From an uncultured Phascolarctobacterium sp. (GTDB taxonomy: Bacteria > Bacillota > Negativicutes > Acidaminococcales > Acidaminococcaceae): a stretch of 64,000 bases of DNA. The translations under genes were made by a program, and so were the position numbers. Shown piece by piece: positions 8,115-15,979 of this stretch (position 1 is its first letter; the number at the start of each line of letters is the position of its first letter). Location: contig CANQBR010000004.1 in the NCBI GenBank assembly GCA_947589605.1, forward strand, positions 19,292-83,291, written 5' to 3'. The notes beneath the pieces are model-generated. The model did not search any database. It was not told the origin of the DNA and saw nothing but the letters and a program-made list of their open reading frames with translations.

Positions 8115-9716
8115 ATGGATCCGAAACAGGAAATAAAAAGGCGGCGCACCTTCGCCATTATCTCTCACCCCGACGCAGGCAAGACGACTTTGACGGAAAA
8201 ATTGCTGCTGTACGGAGGCGCCATCCATCTGGCGGGGACGGTGAAGGCCCGCAAAAGCAGCAAGCACGCAGTGTCCGATTGGATGGAGATCGAAAAGCAG
8301 CGGGGCATCTCCGTCACTTCTTCCGTTTTGCAATTCGATTATCAAGGCTATCGGGTGAATATCCTCGACACTCCCGGCCATCAGGATTTTTCCGAAGACA
8401 CCTACCGCACTTTGATGGCGGCAGACAGTGCCGTGATGCTGATAGACGCGGCCAAGGGCGTGGAGCCCCAGACCAAAAAACTTTTTTGGGTGTGCCATCG
8501 CCGCCACCTGCCCATCTTCACTTTCGTGAACAAATTGGATCGCTACGGCCGCAATCCCTTCGATCTGATGGACGAATTGGAGAAGGTGCTGGGCATCAGA
8601 GCCTATCCCATCGATTGGCCGGTGGGTATAGACGGCCACTACAAGGGCGTCTACAACCGCCTCGACAAAACGGTGGAACTTTTCGAAGAAGACGGCAGCC
8701 ACGGCGCCAAAAAATTGAAGTCCACCACCGGCTCTTTAGACGACGCGGCCATCAAAGAACTGCTGGGCGCAGAACTTTACGAAAACCTTTGCAACGATAT
8801 AGAACTGCTGGATCTGGCAGGGGACGATTTTTCCATCGAAAAAGTCAACGCCGGCGAATTGACGCCCATGTTCTTCGGCAGCGCCATGACCAATTTCGGC
8901 GTGAGAAGTTTTTTGGAGCGTTTTTTGGAACTGAGCCCCTGTCCTCAGAGCCGTTTGACGAGAGCAGGAGAGTTGGTAGAGCCCCAAGAGACAAATTTCT
9001 CCGCCTTCGTCTTCAAGATCCAAGCCAACATGAACCCCGCTCACAGAGACAGGATAAGTTTTTTGCGCATCGTCTCGGGGGTCTTCGCCAAGGGAATGAC
9101 GGTAGAGCACGCCGCCAGCGGCAAGCCGGTGAAACTGGCCCAGCCGCAGCAGTTCATGGCGCAAGAAAGAGTGAGCGTGGAAGAAGCCTATCCCGGCGAC
9201 ATCATCGGCGTTTTCGATCCCGGCATTTTTTCCATCGGCGATACCTTGCGAGAGAGCGGACAAAAATTTTTCTTCGAAGATTTTCCGGTCTTTCCGCCGG
9301 AGATCTTTGCCAAGGTGCAGCCTAAAGATTCTTTAAAACGCAAACAATTCGAAAAAGGCATCATCCAATTGTCCCAGGAGGGGGCCATTCAGGTCTTCAA
9401 ACAAAAAGACCTGGGCGTAGAAAGTTACATAGTGGGAGTGGTGGGCGAGCTGCAGCTGGAAGTGCTGGAGTACCGCCTGAGGGCAGAGTACAATGCTCAG
9501 CTTTTAAGTCAGCGGCTGCCCTACACTTTGGCTCGGTGGGTGTACGGAGCGGAGAAGATCAAAGAGCTGAAAGGTTTGGACAACGGGCTTTTGGTGTACG
9601 ACAAAGCCTCCAGACCCGTGGTGCTGGTGAACAACCAGTGGGCTCTGAACTGGCTGACGGAACGCAACGAGGGGCTGCGGTTCGAGCCGGTCCCCACAGA
9701 AGCGGAAAAAATTTGA
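8115..9716 (+). CDS. prfC: Peptide chain release factor 3 (GTPase)
   Basis: This 533-residue translational GTPase recycles RF1/RF2 from the ribosome after termination. G-domain motifs are visible: G1 (SHPDAGKTTLTEKL, about residues 17-30), switch I/G2 (EKQRGISVTSSV), G3 (DTPGHQDFSEDTY) and G4 (NKLD), followed by the EF-Tu-like domain II and a C-terminal domain with VVGELQLEVLEYRL. Length and motif spacing match RF3 rather than EF-G. The neighbouring genes are not functionally related. Confidence 0.96.
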   Translation: MDPKQEIKRRRTFAIISHPDAGKTTLTEKLLLYGGAIHLAGTVKARKSSKHAVSDWMEIEKQRGISVTSSVLQFDYQGYRVNILDTPGHQDFSEDTYRTLMAADSAVMLIDAAKGVEPQTKKLFWVCHRRHLPIFTFVNKLDRYGRNPFDLMDELEKVLGIRAYPIDWPVGIDGHYKGVYNRLDKTVELFEEDGSHGAKKLKSTTGSLDDAAIKELLGAELYENLCNDIELLDLAGDDFSIEKVNAGELTPMFFGSAMTNFGVRSFLERFLELSPCPQSRLTRAGELVEPQETNFSAFVFKIQANMNPAHRDRISFLRIVSGVFAKGMTVEHAASGKPVKLAQPQQFMAQERVSVEEAYPGDIIGVFDPGIFSIGDTLRESGQKFFFEDFPVFPPEIFAKVQPKDSLKRKQFEKGIIQLSQEGAIQVFKQKDLGVESYIVGVVGELQLEVLEYRLRAEYNAQLLSQRLPYTLARWVYGAEKIKELKGLDNGLLVYDKASRPVVLVNNQWALNWLTERNEGLRFEPVPTEAEKI

Positions 9717-9729
9717 GGGTGTGGTGAAC

Positions 9730-10482
9730 ATGGTTCAGGCAGCGGAGCTGAGGACTATGGATATCTTGGGCGTGCCGGTCTCTTCTCTGACTATGAAAGA
9801 GGCTGCGGCCCACATAGAAGCGGCGGCAGCTGCGGGCAGACAATGCTTTGCGGTAACGGCCAATGCCGAGATCATCATGCAATGCCAAAAAGATGCCCGC
9901 TATCGGGATATCTGCTGCCGTGAAGCCGACTTGGTGCTGCCGGACGGAGCGGGAGCAGTGTGGGCCGGCCGCTATTTGGGCTATCATGTGCCGGAGCGGG
10001 TGGCCGGGTACGATCTTTTGCAGCTGTTGTTGGCCCGCAGTGCCTCAAGCGGAGCCAAAAGTTATTTTCTGGGCAGCGCACCCGGCGTGGCGGAAGCGGC
10101 AGCGGCGGCAGCAAAAAAAAATTACGGAGACATCGACATCGTAGGCTGTCATGACGGTTATTTCTCTGCAGAAGAAGAAGGAGAAGTGGTGGCCGCAATA
10201 AATGCTTCGGGGGCCGACTATCTTTTTGCCGCTCTGGGAGCTCCCAAGCAGGAATTGTGGCTGCAAAAGTGGCGGCTGCACCTCAACTGCCGTCTGTTGA
10301 TGGGCGTGGGGGGCAGCTTCGATGTGATGGCGGGCAAGATGGAGAGAGCGCCCAAGTGGATGCAGGACGCTTCTTTGGAATGGCTCTTTCGTCTTTACAA
10401 ACAACCCGGCCGTTGGCTGAGGATGCTGGCTCTGCCTCATTTTGTTTTTTTGGTGATATGCAGGGGAAAGAAGAATAAATAG
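9730..10482 (+). CDS. WecG/TagA/CpsF family glycosyltransferase
   Basis: This is a GT26 family enzyme of about 250 residues that transfers N-acetylmannosamine-type sugars onto undecaprenyl-diphosphate-GlcNAc lipid intermediates at the cytoplasmic face of the membrane. Family blocks are present: VTANAEIIM near the N-terminus, LPDGAGAVWAGR, ALGAPKQELWLQKW, and the C-terminal GVGGSFDVMAGKMERAPKWM plus WLFRLYKQPGRW. In a diderm Firmicute it may serve surface polysaccharide synthesis. I chose the ATG at 9730, about 9 bases after GAGGGTG. GTG at 9721 or 9724 is also in frame. Confidence 0.9.
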   Translation: MVQAAELRTMDILGVPVSSLTMKEAAAHIEAAAAAGRQCFAVTANAEIIMQCQKDARYRDICCREADLVLPDGAGAVWAGRYLGYHVPERVAGYDLLQLLLARSASSGAKSYFLGSAPGVAEAAAAAAKKNYGDIDIVGCHDGYFSAEEEGEVVAAINASGADYLFAALGAPKQELWLQKWRLHLNCRLLMGVGGSFDVMAGKMERAPKWMQDASLEWLFRLYKQPGRWLRMLALPHFVFLVICRGKKNK

Positions 10483-10508
10483 ACAAAAAATCGGCAGTGT
10501 TATATAAT
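10480..10508 (+). promoter_or_regulatory. Predicted promoter for psd-pssA
   Basis: TAGACA (10480-10485, overlapping the stop of the upstream glycosyltransferase) and TATAAT (10503-10508) are separated by 17 bases, about 34 bases before the psd start. Confidence 0.6.
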
Positions 10509-10541
10509 GAGCACATAAAGCAGGGAAGGGGGCAAAGAAGG

Positions 10542-11177
10542 ATGCGCATCGTTAAAGACGGCTATCCTTTCATTGCGCTGCCTTTGCTCGCAGCCGTGCC
10601 CGTTTACTTGCTGTGGGGTTTAACTTGGGCCGTCATTCCTTTGGTGATAGCCTTTTATTTTGCCTATTTTTTCCGCAATCCCGAGCGGCAGATCCAAACG
10701 GACCCTGCCGTCATCTATGCTCCCGCCGACGGCACGGTGATGGCGGTGGAAGAATTTTTCGACAGCGAATATCTGAACGAAGCAGCCACCAAGATCATCA
10801 TCTTCATGTCTGTGTTCAACGTGCACGTGAACCGCAGCCCCATCGCCGGCGAGATAAAATATCAAAGTTATGTCTGCGGGCAATTCGTACCGGCCAACGA
10901 AGAGCAGGCCTCGCTGGTTAACGAGCGCCATGCTTTGGGCATCGCCGGCGATAAAGTGAAGATCCTGGTGATCCAAGTGGCCGGCCTTCTGGCCCGCCGC
11001 ATCGTTTCTTGGCGCACCTTGGGCAACCGAGTGGAGCAGGGAGAACTTTACGGCATGATCAAATTCGGCTCCAGTTTAGAGATAGTGGTGCCCAAGAATG
11101 TGACTGTGTGCGTTAAAAAGGGAGACACTACCGTAGGCGGCAAAACGGTGATAGGGAGGATAGGGGATGAACTATAG
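10542..11177 (+). CDS. psd: Phosphatidylserine decarboxylase (short, PsdA-type) proenzyme
   Basis: This 211-residue pyruvoyl-dependent enzyme converts phosphatidylserine to phosphatidylethanolamine at the inner membrane. It has an N-terminal hydrophobic anchor, the VFNVHVNRSPIAG block, and the MIKFGSS motif near the C-terminus, where self-cleavage between Gly and Ser generates the pyruvoyl group. It is of the short type found in Firmicutes and archaea. I chose the ATG at 10542, preceded by GGGAAGGGGG; an in-frame start at 10497 would lie upstream of this site and just after the -10 box. It overlaps pssA, so the two PE-synthesis steps are coupled. Confidence 0.94.
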   Translation: MRIVKDGYPFIALPLLAAVPVYLLWGLTWAVIPLVIAFYFAYFFRNPERQIQTDPAVIYAPADGTVMAVEEFFDSEYLNEAATKIIIFMSVFNVHVNRSPIAGEIKYQSYVCGQFVPANEEQASLVNERHALGIAGDKVKILVIQVAGLLARRIVSWRTLGNRVEQGELYGMIKFGSSLEIVVPKNVTVCVKKGDTTVGGKTVIGRIGDEL

Positions 11178-11850
11178 ACGCATCGTGCCCAACAGCATCA
11201 GCGCCTTCAGCCTGATGTTGGGCCTGTTATCCATCTTCCATACAGTGGCCGGCGATTTCTTTTGGGCTCCGGTCTGCATCATCCTTTCCGTCATCGCCGA
11301 TTCGTTGGACGGACGGGCGGCCCGCCTGCTCCGTTGTCAGGGAGATTTCGGCAAAGAACTGGACAGCCTCTGCGATCTGGCCGCTTTCGGCGTGGCCCCG
11401 GCCGTGATGATCTATTACTACGGTTTAAAAGAGTTGGGTCTTGCGGGCATGGTCGTCGCTTCTTTGTTCACTGTCTTCGGGGCGCTGCGTTTGGCCCGTT
11501 TCAATGTGAACACCGCCAGCGTCCACGGTTATTTTCAGGGCATGCCCATACCGGCGGGAGCCTGCTTCTTGGCGGCATATGTGCTCTCCGGTTATCGCTT
11601 CGCGCCTTTAGGGGCTGCGGCGATGACGCTGGTCGTCGCCCTCATCCTCTACAGTGAAATAAAGTTTCCCGATTTTAAAGGCAGAGACGGCATGAAACTT
11701 TATCCTCTGCCTATCGCTTTGGGCGTAGCGGTCGGCCTTTTTTTGCTCTGGCAGCGGCCTTTTGCCTGGCCCTTCGCTGCCATGTGCGCCTACACATTGG
11801 GCGGCATCTTGAACAGTATTTATGCTTATTTTCGTAAGGAGCGGCGTTAA
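11167..11850 (+). CDS. pssA: CDP-diacylglycerol-serine O-phosphatidyltransferase
   Basis: This 227-residue integral membrane enzyme makes phosphatidylserine from CDP-diacylglycerol and L-serine, the step before Psd. The CDP-alcohol phosphotransferase signature D-G-x2-A-R-x8-G-x3-D-x3-D is exactly matched about 40 residues in (from DGRAAR to DSLCD). Several membrane helices follow. It overlaps psd by 11 bases. The pair indicates that phosphatidylethanolamine is made, as expected in Negativicutes. Confidence 0.95.
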   Translation: MNYRRIVPNSISAFSLMLGLLSIFHTVAGDFFWAPVCIILSVIADSLDGRAARLLRCQGDFGKELDSLCDLAAFGVAPAVMIYYYGLKELGLAGMVVASLFTVFGALRLARFNVNTASVHGYFQGMPIPAGACFLAAYVLSGYRFAPLGAAAMTLVVALILYSEIKFPDFKGRDGMKLYPLPIALGVAVGLFLLWQRPFAWPFAAMCAYTLGGILNSIYAYFRKERR

Positions 11851-11882
11851 AGCTGCTCCCCATCCGGGTCGAGGAGCCGGTC

Positions 11883-13163
11883 ATGCAATACTTCTTTGAT
11901 GTTTTTATGATCCCGCTGCAAGCGGTGATCATCTTTTTTACGGTCTACTACTTTTTTATCTCTTGGTTCGGCCTCTTCGGCAAGAAAAAAGAGGTGAAGA
12001 TCTACGACGCCAAAAACACCTTCGCTCTTTTGGTGTGCGCTCATAACGAGGCGGCGGTGATCGCCCCGTTGATCCAAAATTTGCAAGAGCTCAACTATAA
12101 AAGCGAATTGTACGATATTTTCGTGGTAGCCGATAACTGCAGCGACAACACCGCCGAGGCAGCTCGAAAAGCGGGAGCCAAGGTGATGGAGCGTTTCAGC
12201 GAAGGAGACCGAGGCAAGGGCTTCGCCATGGACTGGTTCTTCGAACGGCTCTTTAAAATGGAGCGGCACTACGATGCGGTGTGCGTTTTCGATGCGGACA
12301 ACTTGGTCCATCCCAATTTTTTGCGGGAGATGAACAGTAGGCTCTGCCACGGCGAGCGCTTGATACAGGGTTATTTGGATTCCAAAAATCCCAATGACAC
12401 GTGGGTGAGCGGCGTTTTTTCCATTTCTTTTTGGATCGTCAACCACGTGTGGCATTTGGCCAAATACAATATGGGGCTGTGCTGCTGCTTGGGCGGCACG
12501 GGCATGTGTTTGGAGACGGGGCTGCTGAAGCGTTACGGCTGGGGCGCTACCTGTCTTACCGAAGACATGGAGTTCACTATGAAGGCCATGATGGAGGGCA
12601 TACCCACCACGTGGGCCCACGATGCCATCGTTTACGACGAGAAGCCTCTCACTTTCGTTGCGGCGTGGAAGCAGCGGCTGCGCTGGGCTCAGGGCCGCTT
12701 CGATGTGTCCAATCGGTTTTTCCCGCTGATGCTGAAGAAAGCGATCAAAGAAAAAAGCATCATGATGCTGGACTGCACCGTGAATTTGATCCAGCCCTAC
12801 TTCTTGATGCTATCCACTTTTTTCGTGTTCTGCAATTGGATCTATGAGTTCGTGCCTTTTTATCACAACATCATCTACGTGATCCTGCCGCTGCAGGTGT
12901 GGACGGTGATAGGCATAGGCCAATACATCTTTCCCGTGACGGTGCTGTGGAAGATAAGAGCCAGTTTGAAATCGTGGCTCTATCTGTTGCTCTATCCCAT
13001 CTTCATCTACAGTTGGATACCCATAACGGCTCTCGGTTTTTTACGTCGGCACGATCATTATTGGACCCATACCATCCACACCCGCAATATAGAATTCAGC
13101 GAGATCGTGGTGCCGGAGGATCAGGTCCACGACGGGCCGCGGCAGGTAGACTTCAAAAAATAA
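11883..13163 (+). CDS. Family 2 glycosyltransferase, membrane-bound
   Basis: This 426-residue processive-type GT2 enzyme has an N-terminal membrane helix, then a GT-A domain with the nucleotide-sugar site (LVCAHNEAAVIAPLI), DNCSDNTAE, the metal-binding DAD (VFDADNLV), the acceptor motif TEDMEF and QRLRW, and C-terminal membrane helices. The QxxRW motif is shared with cellulose and hyaluronan synthases and with N-acetylglucosaminyltransferases such as PgaC. The product polysaccharide or glycolipid is unknown. It starts 32 bases after pssA, probably in the same transcript. A strong hairpin terminator follows. Confidence 0.88.
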   Translation: MQYFFDVFMIPLQAVIIFFTVYYFFISWFGLFGKKKEVKIYDAKNTFALLVCAHNEAAVIAPLIQNLQELNYKSELYDIFVVADNCSDNTAEAARKAGAKVMERFSEGDRGKGFAMDWFFERLFKMERHYDAVCVFDADNLVHPNFLREMNSRLCHGERLIQGYLDSKNPNDTWVSGVFSISFWIVNHVWHLAKYNMGLCCCLGGTGMCLETGLLKRYGWGATCLTEDMEFTMKAMMEGIPTTWAHDAIVYDEKPLTFVAAWKQRLRWAQGRFDVSNRFFPLMLKKAIKEKSIMMLDCTVNLIQPYFLMLSTFFVFCNWIYEFVPFYHNIIYVILPLQVWTVIGIGQYIFPVTVLWKIRASLKSWLYLLLYPIFIYSWIPITALGFLRRHDHYWTHTIHTRNIEFSEIVVPEDQVHDGPRQVDFKK

Positions 13164-13178
13164 AACGAAGAAAAGAAG

Positions 13179-13214
13179 ACCTCCTGTGCTGTGAGAAACA
13201 GACAGGAGGTTTTT
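13179..13214. terminator. Bidirectional terminator between convergent genes
   Basis: ACCTCCTGT (13179-13187) pairs with ACAGGAGGT (13202-13210), followed by TTTT on the plus strand. On the minus strand the stem is followed by CTTCTTTT. It separates the GT2 gene from the convergent flavodiiron gene. Confidence 0.8.
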
Positions 13215-13247
13215 GCATGCTTCGAAAAATTTTCGCTTTTTCTTTTT

Positions 13248-14405
13248 TTATTCGGCCAATTCGCGGGCGAGGGCGGCGATCTGAGCCGCAGACTTTTCGT
13301 CGAGGGCGGAGCGGATGGTGACCGCCGTAGGAGCGAAGCTCAAATTTTTGCATTTCTCCAGTTGACGGGTCATGCACTTGGCGGCCATGGGCACCCAGCT
13401 GCCGTTCTCGATGAGGCCGAGGCGGCGGTTCTGGAAGTTGCGGCTCACCAGATGATCGATGAAAGTTTTCATGAAGGGGAAGATGTCCGCATTATAAGTG
13501 GTGGTGGCCAGCACCAAGCGATCGTAACGATAGGCGGCGGCCACAGCGGCGGCCATGTCGCAGCGGGCGAGGTCGAAGCAAACGACGGGGTCGGTGCAGC
13601 CGGCCTTGCTCAATTCTTTTTGCAAAAGCTCCACAGCTTTTTGGGTGTGACCGTAAACGGAGGTGTAGGCGATGACCACGCCCTTTTCTTCGGGAGCGTA
13701 GCCGGACCACAGATCGTAGCAGCGCAGATAGGTCCCCAGATCTTCTTTCAGCACCGGCCCGTGGAGCGGGCAGATGCAGGCGATGTCCAAGCCTGCGGCT
13801 TTTTTCAAAAGGGCCTGCACCTGAGGACCGTATTTGCCCACGATGCCGATGAAATAGCGGCGGGCTTCGTCGAGCCAGGGCTCATCGCAGTCCAGGGCGC
13901 CGAATTTGCCGAAGCCGTCGGCGGAGAAGAGCACTTTGCTGCTGCTTTCGTAAGTGACGATGACCTCGGGCCAGTGGACCATGGGGGCCGCCACGAAGTG
14001 CAGTTTATGAGCGCCCAGCTCCAAAACGTCGCCCTCTTTCACCACTAGGCGCCGCTGGCTGTAATCGGTGCCGAAGAAGCCTTTCATCATGGGAAAAGCT
14101 TTGGCGGAAGAAACGATAACAGTTTCGGGATAGCGCCGAGCGAAAGCGTCGATGCTGCCGGCGTGATCCGGCTCCATGTGCTGCACCACCAAATAGGCGG
14201 GGCTGTTGCCGGCCAGAGCCTGCTCCAAATTGGCCAGCCATTGAGCGGCGAAGTGGGCGTCTACGGTGTCCATGACGGCGCATTTTTCGTCTTTGATGAG
14301 ATAAGAATTGTAACTGATGCCGTTGGGCACGCTGTACTGCCCTTCGAAAAGATCGACGGAGCGATCGTTCACTCCCAAATAAATGATGCTGTCGGTGATA
14401 TACAT
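13248..14405 (-). CDS. Flavodiiron protein (FprA-type, O2/NO reductase)
   Basis: This 385-residue A-type flavoprotein reduces O2 to water, or NO to N2O, for detoxification in anaerobes. The N-terminal beta-lactamase-like domain carries the diiron ligands: HMEPDHAGS about 80 residues in, a further acidic ligand in SADGFGKFG and a histidine in CPLHGPV. The C-terminal flavodoxin domain has the FMN-binding loop TSVYGHTQKA and TTTYNADIFPFM. No rubredoxin domain is fused, so electrons must come from a separate rubredoxin or ferredoxin. I chose the ATG at 14405 because it follows AAAGGAAG and matches family N-termini; longer in-frame starts lack this. Confidence 0.95.
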   Translation of the reverse strand: MYITDSIIYLGVNDRSVDLFEGQYSVPNGISYNSYLIKDEKCAVMDTVDAHFAAQWLANLEQALAGNSPAYLVVQHMEPDHAGSIDAFARRYPETVIVSSAKAFPMMKGFFGTDYSQRRLVVKEGDVLELGAHKLHFVAAPMVHWPEVIVTYESSSKVLFSADGFGKFGALDCDEPWLDEARRYFIGIVGKYGPQVQALLKKAAGLDIACICPLHGPVLKEDLGTYLRCYDLWSGYAPEEKGVVIAYTSVYGHTQKAVELLQKELSKAGCTDPVVCFDLARCDMAAAVAAAYRYDRLVLATTTYNADIFPFMKTFIDHLVSRNFQNRRLGLIENGSWVPMAAKCMTRQLEKCKNLSFAPTAVTIRSALDEKSAAQIAALARELAE

Positions 14406-14469
14406 GGCGCTCTTCCTTTCTCGAAAGATCTGATGCAGTGATGATCTAAAAGCTGTCTCAATACGCTTT

Positions 14470-14498
14470 ATTATAGCACGAGAGAGGCGAGCCTGCAA
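14470..14498 (-). promoter_or_regulatory. Predicted promoter of the flavodiiron gene
   Basis: On the minus strand TTGCAG (14493-14498) and a perfect TATAAT (14470-14475) are spaced by 17 bases, about 65 bases upstream of the start. Confidence 0.65.
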
Positions 14499-14629
14499 AA
14501 ATTTTTGTCATAGCGAAAAGCCGGAGCCGCAGCACCGAAGGGAGCTTCTTTTTTCGAAAAGTTTCGGCGGCAAAAAGATCGTAAAAATTTTCGGCGAGTC
14601 GCTGGAAAGAAAAATTTTTCGCCAAAGGC

Positions 14630-14713
14630 TGGACAAACGCCGGCGGCGGGGCTATAATAAAAACAGAGCGACAAAGGTGTTGCGAGGTTCGTCCTTGCCT
14701 TTGTCGCTTTTTT
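14630..14713 (+). ncRNA. Candidate minimal small RNA (promoter plus hairpin)
   Basis: This lies in a 515-base stretch without a supported gene (14406-14920). On the plus strand TGGACA (14630-14635) and TATAAT (14653-14658), spaced by 17 bases, would start a transcript near 14665. Almost at once follows a 10-bp stem, GCGACAAAGG (14668-14677) with CCTTTGTCGC (14698-14707), enclosing a second stem GCGAGG/CCTTGC with a TTCGT loop, then TTTTTT. The predicted RNA would be about 50 bases. Alternatively the hairpin is only a terminator, since the minus strand also has a T-rich run after it. The remaining bases of the gap hold the flavodiiron promoter and the mnmA terminator. Confidence 0.35.
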
Positions 14714-14796
14714 ATTGAAGGTTGCTCCTGTACGAGCCGTTTTCAAGAAGAGACGGTGCGACGGAAGCGGCCAAATGAGGGAAAAATAGGGGAGAA

Positions 14797-14833
14797 AAAT
14801 GTAGACAGCTTGGTTTGCGAGGCCGAGCTGTCT
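14797..14833 (-). terminator. Predicted terminator after mnmA
   Basis: AGACAGCTTGG (14803-14813) pairs with CCGAGCTGTCT (14823-14833), with one G-U pair. Read on the minus strand it is followed by ACATTTTTC. It lies about 90 bases beyond the mnmA stop. Confidence 0.6.
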
Positions 14834-14920
14834 GCAGAGCCCCCGCAGTCTTTAAAGCAAGACGCGGCGGGTCTATTTTTTTGCGCAAAAAAGCAAGAAC
14901 ACAGGCGTCGCCGCGAAAAT

Positions 14921-15979
14921 TCAAGGCGAGACGCCGCAGATGAGGCCGCCCCCCAGCACTCGGGCTCCTTCGTAGAGGACGAGGGCCTGACCCTTGGTGA
15001 GGGCCCGCTGAGGCGAAGCGAAGCGGACGACGAGTTTATGATCTTTCGTCAAACAGGCTGTGGCCGGCTGCTCTTTGTGACGATAGCGGGCCTTGGCCAG
15101 TACCTGCCGAGGCTGCCGCCAGTCGCCGCCGCAGGCGAGGTTCACTTCTTCCGCCTCGACCGTGCTGTTGTAAAGAGCGGCTTCGGGAGCGAGGATCACT
15201 CGGTTCTGCTCTCTGTCCAAGCCTTTCACGTAAAGAGGTGCGGGGAGGGCCAGGCCCAGCCCTTTGCGCTGGCCCACGGTGTAATAGATGAGCCCTTTGT
15301 GTTTGCCCAGCACTTTGCCCGTTTCATCGACGAAGTCGCCGGGCGTGCAGCTTTGCCCCCGATAGCGGCAAATGAAGTCCGCATATTTTCCTGCGGGGAT
15401 GAAGCAGATGTCTTGGCTCTCTTTTTGCCGAGCGTTGGCAAAATCATGGGCCGCCGCCAACTGCCGCACCTGTGTCTTCGTGAGGCCGCCCAGAGGAAAG
15501 AGCACTCTAGCCAACTGCTCTTGCGTCAAATTGTAGAGCACATAGCTTTGATCTTTATTCAAGTCCGCCGCCTTGCTTACATAACAGCAGCCGCTCTCTT
15601 CGTCCCGCACTTTTTGCGCGTAATGGCCGGTGGCCAGATAGCGGCAGCCGAGGCTGTCTGCCGTTTTTAAAAGAGCGCCGAATTTGAGACGGCGGTTGCA
15701 GGCGATGCAGGGGTTGGGCGTGCAGCCTCGTTCGTAGGCGGCGACGAAGGGCTCGATGACCGCCTCTTTGAATTCGTCGGTCAGATCTGCCACATGATGC
15801 TCTATGCCCAAGCGGGCGCAGACCGCAGCTGCTTTTTTTGCAGGGTCGTCCTCTGCGGCAGTATCGAAGAGGCGCATGGTGACGCCGATGCAGCCAAAGC
15901 CTGCCTCCTGCAATAAAAGAGCGGCGACAGAAGAATCAACTCCTCCGCTCATGGCTATCAAAACTTTCTTATCATCCAT
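14921..15979 (-). CDS. mnmA: tRNA-specific 2-thiouridylase MnmA
   Basis: This 352-residue enzyme adenylates and thiolates U34 of tRNA-Lys, tRNA-Glu and tRNA-Gln to s2U. The PP-loop is at the N-terminus (AMSGGVDSSVAALLL, from about residue 9). The two catalytic cysteines lie in TPNPCIACN (about residue 96) and SQDICFIP (about residue 195). Length matches the family. Its 5' end overlaps hydE by 8 bases, so the two are translated from one minus-strand transcript, though no functional link is known beyond both using sulfur chemistry. Confidence 0.96.
   Translation of the reverse strand: MDDKKVLIAMSGGVDSSVAALLLQEAGFGCIGVTMRLFDTAAEDDPAKKAAAVCARLGIEHHVADLTDEFKEAVIEPFVAAYERGCTPNPCIACNRRLKFGALLKTADSLGCRYLATGHYAQKVRDEESGCCYVSKAADLNKDQSYVLYNLTQEQLARVLFPLGGLTKTQVRQLAAAHDFANARQKESQDICFIPAGKYADFICRYRGQSCTPGDFVDETGKVLGKHKGLIYYTVGQRKGLGLALPAPLYVKGLDREQNRVILAPEAALYNSTVEAEEVNLACGGDWRQPRQVLAKARYRHKEQPATACLTKDHKLVVRFASPQRALTKGQALVLYEGARVLGGGLICGVSP

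Noticed and set aside
5724..8702. A 992-codon minus-strand open frame
   Set aside because: It runs antisense through aspS, the tRNA-Pro gene, the zinc-ribbon gene and prfC. Its product has no recognisable domain, and crossing a tRNA rules it out. It is a by-product of codon bias on the other strand.
14756..15670. 304-codon plus-strand frame
   Set aside because: It is antisense to mnmA for most of its length, and its start covers the mnmA terminator hairpin.
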